Shown: positions 1-10,440, counted from the stretch's first letter. The stretch: DNA of 25,546 bases from Hirudo medicinalis (GCA_011800805.1 MPNW01000450.1:34078-59623); one strand, 5' to 3'. Numbers and translations are program-made. The notes: a model not told the origin generated them from the letters alone.

Positions 1-757
1 TCCAAAATCTCACACCAGATTCCACAAGTCTTCAGTTCCATAAAAATTCTCAACTCGATTATTCAGTTCTATTCACTGAATACTTGCTCAATAAACTCAC
101 TTGAAAACCTCCCAAGTTTACGGATCCTCCGGTTTATTTCAATGCCTTTACAAAAATCCTATCTTTTACAAAAGATTGACATTTATTTGGACCAACTTAG
201 TGGTCCAATAACTTAGTGGATATCATATGGACTCGATCATCAAATCATCCTATCTTCAATGTTGGTTTAGTGCGTCGAAAAATGAAGACAAGTGACTTCC
301 ATTTTCAGGAAGACGCCAAAGATAAATTTTTAAATAGTTTATAAATACTTGGTGAATGCTCTAGATCTAGAAACCCTTTTAAAAATATTTTTGTTTCATA
401 ATTCAAAATAATCATGATTTGGTGTTACTCACATCAGCGATGCAAGCTAAAAAAAAATCTTGATACTGTTGCAACCCTGTCGACGAAACATTAATTTTTT
501 TAATTAAGTTTATTACAGGTAATGTTAAGTGAATAATTACTGAATAAAACCAACTATAAATTCAGCAAATATTGAATCCCCTCGTTTATAACAACACTGT
601 TTGAATAGATGAGCTCATTCTGCTAGCTTATAAATACCTTATATTATTTGTTTGTAAATGACTTATAATATTTGGCTATAAATGCATTTATTATTTCTAA
701 ACAATTTGAAACAAATTGCCTGCAATTTTCAAAGTATTTTTTTTGTTTTGTTTTCAG
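1..757. other. Intron or flanking DNA before the MYD88-like exons
   Basis: No coding exon could be recognised here. If the downstream exons belong to a MYD88 gene, this should be the intron before its TIR box-2 exon. The exons for the death domain and the first half of the TIR domain must then lie left of the window. A short perfect hairpin (8-bp stem, 6-nt loop) sits at 187-208. The rest is AT-rich unique sequence. Confidence 0.5.
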
Positions 758-1371
758 TTGTCGCAAAGTGATCGTCATTTTGAGTCCTGAGTTTCTGGAA
801 AGTGAAGAATGCAATTTCATGCTCAGCCTCAGTCTTTCCGTTGACCCGAGTGAATATTTCTTCAAATAAACCAAATTGATTTGATTGTTTTAACTCACAA
901 CCTATTCGATGAAACAAAAAAACTAAAGCTCTGGCACATTTAAGACCAGGCTTTACTTTTTTACTTACTTGTTTTGCTAGTTAAATTATAATTAACCATT
1001 GACGACTGACTTGAATAATATCTTCAATAATGCATTTAACAGGCGCAAAACGTAGGAAAATCATTCCAATAATTTATAAACAATGTCAAGTCCCTGACTC
1101 CATGGCTGCCCTTGCATCCGTGGATTACAGCCGTCAAGACGTCATCGCATGGTTTTGGAATCGCCTCAAAGCAACCTTATTGTTGGAGAATGATTTCAGT
1201 TTGAGTTCATCTGTTTCGATTCCTGAGAATCCCACTTCATCTTCAACGATTTCAGACGGAAAGTTAACTTCCATTGCTGAAGCAGAACCAACTGTAACAA
1301 CCAAATTTGACGTAAAAGGCTTTTTCAGCGCTATCTTCAAAAAACGATGTCCTGCCAAATTACTAAGTTAA
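758..1371 (+). CDS. MYD88: MYD88-like TIR adaptor, C-terminal two exons (5' partial)
   Basis: MYD88 is the cytoplasmic adaptor linking Toll/IL-1 receptors to IRAK kinases through an N-terminal death domain and a C-terminal TIR domain. Two exons are visible: 758-849 (acceptor ttttcag, donor gtgaat, phase 1 end) and 1043-1371 (acceptor aacag, stop TAA at 1369-1371). Spliced, they give about 139 residues. The first exon encodes CRKVIVILSPEFLESEECNF followed by LSLSLSVDP, the TIR box-2 region; the C-x-F...LSLS pattern favours MYD88 over Toll receptors. The second encodes KRRKIIPIIYK and, later, the box-3 motif AWFWNRL. Codon phases join exactly across the 193-bp intron. After the TIR domain comes an acidic, serine-rich tail of about 61 residues ending in a basic-hydrophobic segment, longer than in vertebrate MYD88. 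The death domain and TIR box 1 lie outside the window. A Toll receptor tail is the less likely alternative. Confidence 0.85.
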
Positions 1372-1508
1372 AGATGCTTGTGAAAGATGAATGCGATGAC
1401 GATGAATAATTGTGATCTTTATTGTTTGCGCTTTTGAGAAATGCATTTAACTGTAACGCTCGGGAGTAATGCATGCAGGTATTTGAAAAGCCACATTTAT
1501 GTGGACAC

Positions 1509-1514
1509 AATAAA
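1509..1514 (+). terminator. Candidate polyadenylation signal of the MYD88-like gene
   Basis: This is the first AATAAA after the stop codon, 138 bp downstream of it. A second AATAAA lies at 2069-2074, so a longer 3' UTR is possible. Confidence 0.45.
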
Positions 1515-3600
1515 TCCACAAAAGGTTTCCCGACGATAAACATGTTTTAAAGTTAATATTTGGATATCATTTGATTGATCGACAACTCATTTACTTAATT
1601 GAATCACAGGTTTCCCCATAACAACAGTCTTTCTTTTGTTGTGGGACATGATTTTGTGAATGAGATGTGGCAAAAGAATGAGTGTGATTAATTTCTAAAT
1701 ATGACGTCATTCAAAAATGTTATTCTGAGCAATCTCAATCGCAAGCAGTGTAGTTCGCCTATGAATGTAAAAATGAATCTGCTTTTCATTGTATGGCCCA
1801 GGCCTTGATGTGATAGCTATTTTTTTACATTAGTTATTAGTATTATTATTATTATTACTATTTTTATTACTATTATTTATGAAAGAGAGCAGTATTTATA
1901 CTATAATAATGATAACATAATAAGTATGTAATAATATATTTAGAATATTATATCTTAAATTGTAAATTTAAATTGTATAAATTTTTTACAATCTTTTGTA
2001 ATTCTTTCAGCTGATGTCTGAATATTTGAACATTCTGTATAATAACTCGTTCATTCTGTTTCATTGAAAATAAATTCATTAATTTAAAATTATGTGGAAG
2101 TTTAACGTGAATTTATTATTTTAAATTTACTTTTTCAAACTGACAAATGGCTTGATGACTCAATGTGTTCTCAATCTTAGAAAAGTGTGCAAAAAATAAA
2201 TAAAAAACATATTAAAACAAAAGTAACAACACTTTAAAACACTTTGTATATTTTCACGTGTGGTTAATACAAACAGATAATGTTTTAATACAAGCACTTA
2301 ATTCATGGACATCAAGCACCAAGTTAGAATAAGTAATCACCTCAGGTAAATCACCTGACAACTTCCTGTAAAAACGAAATCTTTTCATAAATTTCCAGTC
2401 TCAAATGAATGAACTCATAGACAAATTAAACTGTTAACCTTTCGCAGGTTAACATGAATTGGATGTAATAAATTATTCAAATTCACTTCATCAACTCTTT
2501 CGCGTGATTCGACTAAAAATATATTTTAGCCACGATCCCGACACCCACTCTGGACTTTCTGTGATTCATAATTTGTGGAAATTTGGGGAACGAACTCGAT
2601 GACGCTTGCACTTATTATTAGATATAGAATAATAACATGTTGTAATTATAAAATAATTATTATTTATTAATAAATACGATTATTTACATGGTAATAAATT
2701 TGCTAGCTGTTAATAATTCACGTGAGATATTAATATGAATGTAATATTATTTAAATAAAGTAATTTTTAACGAGCAATTTCATAATTATAAATTATATTT
2801 ATGTAAATAAATACGTTCGAATGTAAATGATAAATATAATCACAAATTATAAATTATATTTATTATTCTATTAGTAATAATTATGGTAAACACCATCCAA
2901 AAGACAAGACACTTAGCTAACGATATTCACTTTTAGTCTTAACTAGAATCAAAATGAAAATTAAAGCTTTGCTTATTTACAAATCACAACCTCATATTTT
3001 GAAACATCACAACCAAATCACGAGACAATCAAGACACATTCCACATTCCAGTCGTGAAGTGAGGGCTTCTTGCGCAATCCTCGTTGTCACGTGGTTATCA
3101 CATTCGATAACATCGTGACATGAGATGCGATTGTGCCAATGGAAAGCACGACATTCGAAATGTGTCTGAGGCGGGTTGAATACATTTGTTAATAAATTAA
3201 TTCTTGAGATTATAATAACATTTATTAATATTTACGATTATTAAAATTAACAATTGCTAAGATTTTATTATTTGCATTTAGTTAGTTATTTGATGTATTT
3301 TATCAAATTAATATAATTTCTGATAGCCGCTTGATGATTTTGAAATTGAAATATAAACAAGAGATTCATGGAAAAATATTAGTTAATTGACCTAACTGAC
3401 AATGTAAGTTTAAATCATCACCACCTAAGTACGAATTATTAAAATTATTATTAGATATTATATTAGAATTATTGTAATTGATTGCCACGATTTTATTTTA
3501 AAAGATTTTGCTTTTATTTAAAAAAATCACAATTGTCAATAACTTATTAATAATTTAATAAATTAAAATAAACTCTTAATTTAATTAAAAGTACCTGATA
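1515..3600. other. AT-rich intergenic region, no gene seen
   Basis: About 2 kb dominated by A/T, with many short ATT/TAA runs (for example 1836-1880 and 2637-2880). No open frame longer than about 60 codons and no family resemblance was found. A more complex, less AT-rich island lies around 2990-3180 and is described separately. Confidence 0.6.
3088..3111. promoter_or_regulatory. E-box plus paired inverted GATA sites
   Basis: CACGTG at 3088-3093 is followed at once by GTTATC (3094-3099), a 6-nt spacer and GATAAC (3106-3111), a perfect inverted pair of GATA-type sites. The cluster sits in a locally complex island (about 2990-3180) within AT-rich DNA, about 1.5 kb upstream of the NK3 start codon. 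Regulatory function is inferred from motif content only. Confidence 0.3.
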
Positions 3601-3612
3601 ACCATTTTTACT

Positions 3613-3712
3613 GACCAATAGTACGCAATCGATCTAGGAGGTCGAAAACAGTCTGCAATCCTATTGGTCTGTCGTTGTTGTCGACTCCTCCTACATCACA
3701 GCACTCAAGTGG
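3613..3712. promoter_or_regulatory. Candidate NK3 upstream control region: inverted CCAAT boxes and a Tinman-type site
   Basis: GACCAATAG at 3613-3621 and its exact reverse complement CTATTGGTC at 3661-3669 form a facing pair of CCAAT (NF-Y-type) boxes. They are followed by TCAAGTGG at 3705-3712, which matches the Drosophila Tinman/NK4 consensus T(C/T)AAGTGG. In Drosophila, bagpipe is activated by Tinman, so such a site 0.9 kb upstream of an NK3 gene is biologically sensible. No transcription start is evident. Confidence 0.4.
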
Positions 3713-3868
3713 AAAGAAGGATGATGAGAGATGGTGAGTTGAGGAGGAGGAGAGGAAGTGTGATGATCATCAAGTTGGTGGCAGGAAGCATCATTAGGAA
3801 TCATTAGAGAGAATGTCTTGTATACGATCACCGGTCAACCTAGCTGTGGTTTACCAGTTCTTTGGGTG

Positions 3869-4055
3869 TCATCATCGCCGCCATCATCATCGTCATCCTC
3901 ATCATCATCATCGTCACCCTCGTCGTCGTCGTCGTCATCGCCATCATCGCCGCCATCATCATCATCATCATCATCGTCGTCATCATCGTCGTCGTCGTCA
4001 TCGCCATCATCGTCGTCATCATGATCATCATCGTCGTCATCATCATCATCATCAC
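3869..4055. repeat. Imperfect (ATC)n microsatellite
   Basis: About 187 bp of ATC/GTC/GCC trinucleotides upstream of NK3. All six frames are open, giving poly-Ser, poly-His, poly-Ile or poly-Asp readings, but these are products of the repeat and not genes. It could lie in the NK3 promoter or 5' UTR. Confidence 0.9.
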
Positions 4056-4101
4056 CACTTACTCTCTCTTCTCCATCCTCCTCTCCTTCCACTCCATCAC
4101 C

Positions 4102-4122
4102 TTAAGTGAGGCACCTTATTGG
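4102..4122. promoter_or_regulatory. NK-type TTAAGTG site with adjacent CCAAT box
   Basis: TTAAGTG (4102-4108) matches the core bound by NK2/NK3-class homeodomains, and an inverted CCAAT box (ATTGG, 4118-4122) follows 9 bp later. The pair lies about 530 bp upstream of the NK3 start codon. It may be a proximal promoter or autoregulatory element; this is motif-based inference. Confidence 0.3.
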
Positions 4123-4639
4123 TCACATCGGATTGTTGCTTCGTGATAAAAGCAAGGAAATGAACGATGTGCTGTTCGACTCCACTGGAGTGACTCCTGT
4201 TGTTGTCGTTCTTGTTGCGTAATCGAGTAGGCGTTAATTAATCAGTCAATTTGTTAATAATATTATCGTTTTATTAACGATTCCTCGATTAATTTGATCT
4301 TAAAACTGTGATATCTAATTGATAATTATTAATTGATAATCGATAATCGATAATTGATAAGTATATTGCAAGCATTTCTCTCAAACTTGGATGAGGAAGG
4401 TTCGCCAGGATTCATGGAAATGTTTGAAGACCTTAAAAGGGAGGCAAACAAAGAATCTGAAACGTTGAACATGATTTTCGCGTCTCCGGGATTTTGAGCG
4501 AGTTCAAAGTTCAGCTCTCGGTCGTGCTAAATTTGCTTTGCGATTCTGTAAATATTTATATTTATTTAAATTTAAATTTAAATCGATTTATTAAATCGAA
4601 ATATTTGAAATAGTTTCAAAAACGACTGGACAAACCGTA

Positions 4640-5697
4640 ATGGCATCAAAGTTTTCCATTGAGTCCATTCTTTTTGGCGAGGAAAAGAGACTGAAGCAAC
4701 AACTTAGCGAACGAATTTCTGGACAGTCACCAGATTCGGACAACAACATCCACAATTACATCGTTAAAGAAGATGGCGCTGATGGCGTCCTTGCCTCCTC
4801 ATCGAATAAGCATCTCGAGACTCGGGACCAAGACCTTCTCAAGACCGACGAGTCTCTCTTCCGAGCTTCAGGTGACGCTTCGATCCAGGATGGCATTTTG
4901 AAGCTTTTCCAGGTGAACATGAGGAGGCAGTGCATTCGTGGTGCTGAGTCCGTTCCTGGGTGTTCTTACGTGGACAATTCACTTTTCAATGATTACATGA
5001 CACGCTTGAATCATCATCATCATCAGCAGCAGCAGCAGCAACATCGCCGCCATCATCATCGTAATCATCATCATCAGGTGGATGATAATGCGTCGTCAGT
5101 CTTCGATTCTCGAATTTCCAATCAAATCAAAATTCTAAAGGACGACGAGGACGACGACTACGATGATGACCTCACAAAAAACGTCGCTTGTGATGATGAT
5201 GATGATGATGATGATAATGATGCTGACCATTCCTGTGGAAATATTGAGGACGAAGATGATGAGGGATCTCAACTAAGCCCTGTGAACCAAAGAGCACAAT
5301 CGACTGGAGACTCGAAATCGAACCACCACCACTTTCTTCCATCTTCGCCATCGATATATCGACAGAAAATATCGATATCGGACGATTTATCGCCCAAAGA
5401 TCATCAGAGCATGTCCTCCAACCTTTCATCACCGACACCTCAAACATCACCAGCATTGTTAATGACTACATACCATCATCATCAGTACCACCACCGTCAT
5501 CATCATCATCATCATCACCGTCTTCAACAACAGCAACAACGCTTCTATTCAGTCCCTGAAATGTCATCATCTGGTGATAAGCATGCCACAATCAATGTTC
5601 AACACAAGAAAAGGTCGAGAGCCGCTTTCTCACATGCTCAGGTAGTTGGTCTATTGATTGATTGATTGGTTGATTGATTGTCTGGTTGATTGATTGG

Positions 5698-5734
<37 letters not shown>

Positions 5735-6316
5735 CGCTTAATCTTTGATTCGTTGATTGGTTGGTCACCCGTGTAAAAGGACATCAATGATTTAAACACC
5801 GTCTCCCACCGTTTATTTATTTATTTATTTATTTGATTAAAGTCCGTTGCATAACTAAGATGATTTGGACTTACCGTCTCCCACCGGGGTTGGCGCTACA
5901 TAAATTAATAACAAACACTGCTCTGTTGGTTTAAGCAAAGATCTCGCAGCTATTAAAAAGGTTTGAATGTTTGAAAACATAAACAAATTTAAAAAATTAT
6001 CTCTGAAGATCTTTCTTTGTTTCCTTCGGCCTTAAGTGATGATGATGATGGTAATGACGATGATGATGATGATGATGATGACTATGGCGACGGTGATTAT
6101 GATAATGATGGAGAGTAGGAAGAGTATGGCCACGATAAAGCTAATGAATCTCATCATCATCATCATCGTAGGCCTGCAAGTCGTCAATCGACGGATAATT
6201 TCCTTCTAATTTGTTTGACTTTACTCCAGAAGACCTTCCTTCGATCGATGTCAATATCTTCATCATCATCATCGTGATCGTCATCGTCATCGTCATCATC
6301 ATCATCATCATCATCA

Positions 6317-6351
<35 letters not shown>

Positions 6352-7480
6352 ATCATCGGCATCATCATCATCGCTGACGCTTGATTTGTTTGATAACCCT
6401 TTTAAGAACTTTGATAAAGTATTCTTTTCGCTTACTTTTTAGAGATTTTGAGAAATTCAAATATAGGAAATAATTTCCATTAATTGTGATGAATTAGAAA
6501 TAAATAACGATAATAAATAAATAATATGTAATGGAACAATTTAATAAATAGTGCATTTATTCAAAATATATGTTACGAGATCACAAACCAATCGACAAGA
6601 AATAATAAATAAATGTTTTAAAATAAAATTATATTATTCAATTGAATCCCTGATCATGATGATGATCGTCAAAATAAATTAACGGATAAGTAACGCAATT
6701 TTGTTATTCAAAATGAATTGAATAAAAATCTTGCCTTCCACCGTGGACGTCATTTCAGCTTTTCCCAGGGGGTGCGGGGCAAACCCTGGCTCAACCTGAT
6801 GAGATGACCTTTCTTTTTTTCTCACTAAACGTTAGGGGGCCACAACCCTGCTTGCCACGGTGCAGATCAGTTAATAAATCATTTATAAATCACTTAGTAC
6901 TACGTAAATACTTATTTTAAAAGAATTAATAAATTAAATTTCAATCACTTTAATTCATAACATCAACGTCATTTTAAACACGAGTTAGACAAACTTGCAT
7001 CAGTCTATTTGTTCCTTCCTCAAGGTCTACGAATTAGAGCAGAGGTTTGGACGTCAGAGGTACCTCTCTGGACCAGACAGAGCAGAACTCGCCCAATCCT
7101 TGAGGCTGACAGAAACTCAGGTCAAGATTTGGTTCCAGAATCGTCGCTACAAAACAAAGAGGAAGTTCCAAGCGGAAATGACGTCGTCGTTGAACAAAAT
7201 GGTGGCTTCTCTGGAGGTTGGAATGCCATCAAGAGTTGCCATGGAGACGGGCTACATGACCTCTCTTCCTATTGGTGGGCTGCAGCAGATGCCCCACCCC
7301 TCCATGGTGCACCATCTGAACGTCCCAAACCCACAGGTGAATCTTCTCAAATCCCCCCTGTACCATCCCCCAATGTCTCCGCAGCAAGGGCACCTCGGAT
7401 GGCCCTTCACGACAAACTTTCCCCTCCTACAACGATTTCCATTGGTTTCCAGTGATTCCAGACAAATGGAGAAGCATTGA
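4640..7480 (+). CDS. bap: NK3 / bagpipe-type homeobox transcription factor, complete
   Basis: A nuclear DNA-binding regulator; family members (Drosophila bagpipe, vertebrate NKX3-1/3-2) act in visceral mesoderm and skeletal development. Two exons: 4640-5641 and 7025-7480, with a 1,383-bp phase-0 intron (donor gtagtt, acceptor preceded by a pyrimidine tract ending CTCAAG), giving 485 residues. The N terminus carries FSIESIL (residues 5-11), an eh1/TN-type Groucho-binding motif as in NK3 proteins. The homeodomain spans residues 323-382, begins [12 protein letters not shown] and contains the helix-3 core [13 protein letters not shown], with the Tyr54 typical of NK2/NK3/NK4 classes. The segment between is low complexity: His/Gln tracts near 125-147 and 279-300 and Asp/Glu tracts near 168-195. 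The C terminus is Pro/Met-rich. The start is the first ATG of the long open exon and places the eh1 motif at the usual position. The intron falls inside the homeodomain, between its residues 12 and 13. Confidence 0.95.
5653..5734. repeat. (GATT)n microsatellite at the start of the NK3 intron
   Basis: Near-perfect GATT/TTGA tetranucleotide repeat starting about 12 bp after the homeodomain exon donor. A shorter (TTTA)n run lies at 5812-5834. Confidence 0.9.
6038..6372. repeat. GAT and ATC microsatellite pair in the NK3 intron
   Basis: (GAT)n at 6038-6110 and (ATC/GTC)n at 6260-6372 are reverse complements of one another, so they form a large potential inverted repeat separated by about 150 bp. 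A TTAAGTG NK-type motif (6032-6038) abuts the left arm. Confidence 0.85.
6731..6865. other. GC-rich intronic island with inverted CACCGTGG ends
   Basis: A compact, locally GC-rich segment in an AT-rich intron. CACCGTGG (6739-6746) and CCACGGTG (6855-6862) are an 8-bp inverted pair bounding it, and CTTGCC occurs just outside the first (6730-6735) and next to the second (6851-6856). It could be a small non-autonomous transposon, a SINE fragment or an intronic enhancer. No coding potential is seen. Confidence 0.35.
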
Positions 7481-7721
7481 TGATTGGATGGAGTGTATTT
7501 GTATTTATTTGCACAATTGTTTGTATGTTTGTTTTCAATTATATGTTTATTTTATTATTATTCTGCACGTGACTTCGTTGTTCAAATGAAATCTCAGTTA
7601 AAAGAGGACTTGCTTTTTTATAAAAATCACGGATAGTCAATGAATAGTTATTATAATAATTACCAACAGTGATATTGTAATTGTTAGAATAATTAACAAC
7701 AGCAATATCATAATTATTAAT

Positions 7722-7743
7722 AATAAATCGTTACATAAATAAA
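7722..7743 (+). terminator. Candidate NK3 polyadenylation signals
   Basis: Two AATAAA hexamers (7722-7727 and 7738-7743) lie 240-260 bp after the NK3 stop codon. The intervening 3' UTR is AT-rich and otherwise featureless. Confidence 0.45.
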
Positions 7744-8009
7744 GAACAATGAGATTTCTGTCTTCACTCTTAGTCTTCATTGACTTCATTTCCATCTGTC
7801 ACCTCCAAAACAGTCCAACAACCTGGAAGTAATTTCCAAGCGATGTTACGCGGAATGAATCAGCAAAAGAATATTTTTAAAAAATGTATTTTAAAAAACA
7901 AATCGATCAAAATTCTAGAAATTAAACATCAAAAAACTGCGGAATTTATCGACAAACATTTCTCCATCTTTCATTTCACGGAGAAGATGGAAAGAAAATG
8001 AAAAATCAA

Positions 8010-8024
8010 GATGATGATGATGAC

Positions 8025-8055
<31 letters not shown>

Positions 8056-8135
8056 GTGGTGATGATGATGATGATGACGATGATGATGACGATTGTGATG
8101 ATGAGGACGACAACAATTATGATGACGATGATGAG
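8010..8135. repeat. (GAT)n microsatellite
   Basis: Imperfect GAT/GAC trinucleotide repeat of about 125 bp on the + strand, downstream of the NK3 3' UTR. Confidence 0.9.
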
Positions 8136-8260
8136 AAGTAGGAGGCTGGAGAGAGATTACTTAAAGTAAGAGCCACACCTGGAAAACATTTGTATTTAAT
8201 TGACTGCTGGTGTTGTATGTCCTAAATGGGTTCGCCAGAGATCTCTAAGATGGCTTACGT

Positions 8261-8416
8261 TTGATGATCCGAGGTTGAAATAATATTAATAAATAAATAA
8301 TAATAATAATTATCATTATTATTATAATAATTAAATAATTGATGATCCGAGGTTGAAATAATATTAATAAATAAATAATAATAATAATTATCATTATTAT
8401 TATTATAATTAAATAA
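8261..8416. repeat. 78-bp tandem duplication
   Basis: Two adjacent copies, beginning at 8261 and 8339, each start TTGATGATCCGAGG and continue into an AT-rich palindromic tail of ATAAT...ATTAT. They differ only by a few bases in the ATT run. Confidence 0.9.
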
Positions 8417-8595
8417 TTAAAATAGATAAAAATAATAGCATCTCCTGTACTACTTAATGTTACGTCTTATTATTATTATTATTATTATTATTATTTGTAC
8501 AATTTATTTACTGTTTAGTTTGGAAAGAAATTAGTTTTGGTTAGTTAGTTGGTGGTCTTTATTTGAGAATGGAACCTATATTATCATTATTAATA

Positions 8596-8599
<4 letters not shown>

Positions 8600-8653
<54 letters not shown>
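8600..8653. repeat. (ATT)n microsatellite
   Basis: Near-perfect ATT repeat of about 54 bp; a second run lies at 8467-8494. Confidence 0.9.
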
Positions 8654-8655
<2 letters not shown>

Positions 8656-9327
8656 CTGGATATTATTATCGAAATATCAATTAAACCATTAAGCCAACGT
8701 TATCAACAAATTGAAGAACCTTTAAAGAATATTTCGATTGTACAACGTGGTGTGAATTTTTTAAATTAATAATTAAATCAATGAAAACATTTTTAATACG
8801 ATTTCCTTGGCAACTTGTTTTTGGTAAAATACGTTTTAATCCTGATTTAAAACTGAACTTGTGAAGAACAAATTGATTACTTTGATCGTCAATTTAGCAA
8901 TTCACGTCATTTGACACGGTTTAATATTGCAATTAATTTATTTAATTAATTTATTTAATTATGAGGTCAGTTTTAATAAAAATATTCTATTACAACCAAG
9001 ACGATCAACTCGGATCAAGTGCACCTCACGAACACTATATCGTCCGATTTCCAAAGTTTGTAGAAGCAACAACTTCAACTAAACCAACAAAACATTGATA
9101 CAATCGTTGAGTGTCATTGCAACAACAATAACTTTCAACAACAACAAATGTCTGTGACTGGAACTACATCAGATCGCAGCTTGCAGTGACATTTGAAATG
9201 GTATGATGATAACGACGATGATAACCCCAACAATAATAATAATGTTTAAATATCGTGTTGACCATAATGATGATGGCAATGATGATTAATATTAAACTAA
9301 TAAACACGGTGGTTTCAATAATAATAA

Positions 9328-9393
9328 TTATTATTATTATATTAATTATATTAATAATAATTATTATTATTATATTAATTATATTAATAATAA
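9328..9393. repeat. 33-bp AT palindromic tandem repeat
   Basis: Two 33-bp copies (9328-9360 and 9361-9393) made of ATT runs, an ATTAATTATATTAAT core and TAA runs. Each is almost self-complementary, so the region could extrude a cruciform. Confidence 0.75.
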
Positions 9394-9625
9394 TTATTTT
9401 ATTATTATTATTTATTATAATTATAATAATAATTATTATTGCTCTATTAACAATAGTTATAACAAGGAGCGAACGTTATCACTGGGACAATGGATATTTG
9501 TAAATAGATGGGTGATAATGCCTCTCCAGTGTGCATTCCTCATGAACACGTGTTCGGGAGACGAAAGTGTTTTTAAGTGTTGAAATTGGTCTCGATAAGA
9601 CGATCCTTTTCCAGCAAGTGCCCCT

Positions 9626-9679
9626 ATCTTTCTCTCTTTATCTCTCTTTATCTCTCTCTCTCTCTCTCTCTCTTCCTCT
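9626..9679. repeat. (CT)n pyrimidine tract
   Basis: Dinucleotide TC repeat with TTTATC interruptions, followed by a pyrimidine-rich stretch to about 9718. Confidence 0.9.
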
Positions 9680-10181
9680 TCCCGCCTCGTTATCTCCATT
9701 ACGGTCTTTTTTTCTCCTAACCTAACCAGATGTTCTCCTGTTTATTCTAATCCTCTTAGCTCAGTCTCAATGGCACACTCCTCAGGGTAGACTGAGGCTA
9801 TTGGGGCTGGTTTCTGGCTTGCCAGTGGCTGGTGAGGAATAATATTTGGCTGCTACTTTAGTGTGGAATATTCTATTACTATTATTACTAAAATAAATTA
9901 ATTAATAATAGCATTATTATTGTATTGATATTATAATGGAATATATAATTAATAATAATATTTTAACTTGAGTCAAAGTATTGCAACATTTCATGACAAA
10001 TAAAACAAAAAAATATGACAAATCAATTTTATGACCATTTATATCGTATTTAATCGTATTATTTTTAATTATTAATTATTATTATAATTTAATTTTAAAT
10101 ATTTACTTCCTTCATTCATTAATAATTTAACTCTATTCTTCTCCTGCATTCACAACCACTCCAATCCATCCATCCATCCAG

Positions 10182-10440
10182 GCATACAAGAAGACATACG
10201 AAGAAGCAGACAGGGAGGTATTCAAGGAAGATAACAAAGTGAGGTGAGGGAGTACGATTCGCTTAAGATATCAACCGCCATTGATAGCAAGACGTCTGCA
10301 ACATCCACGCTGGGAGACAAATTGGCGCGAGATTTGAAGCATTTTTGGCGTGCCTGGCTAATACGGAAATATGCAGAGACTCAAAAAAACTTTTTCGTAC
10401 TTTATTTTGTTTATGCGTTTGTGTGTGTATGTATGTATGT

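Larger units (their letters stand above)
7744..10181. other. Microsatellite-rich DNA without a recognised gene
   Basis: No supported exon was found. The stretch holds (GAT)n at 8010-8135, a 78-bp tandem duplication at 8261-8416, ATT runs at 8467-8494 and 8600-8653, a palindromic AT tandem repeat near 9328-9393 and a pyrimidine (CT)n tract at 9626-9679. It may be intergenic, or an intron of the BAH-domain gene whose upstream exons were not found. An open frame at 7780-8001 (73 codons) resembles no family I know. Confidence 0.6.

Noticed and set aside
187..208. Perfect 8-bp-stem hairpin as a possible RNA element
   Set aside because: Isolated short palindrome with no flanking context; expected occasionally by chance.
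3813..4146. Poly-His/Ser/Asp/Met open frames upstream of NK3
   Set aside because: All frames of an ATC microsatellite; no non-repeat conserved segment.
7780..8001. 73-codon open frame after NK3
   Set aside because: No recognisable family, Lys/Ile-rich composition like translated AT-rich DNA, no clear splice context.
9786..9831. Short GC-rich block with acceptor-like CTCCTCAG and donor-like GTGAGG
   Set aside because: Its only open frame ends in phase 1, incompatible with the phase-0 start of the exon at 10182, and it is too short to recognise.
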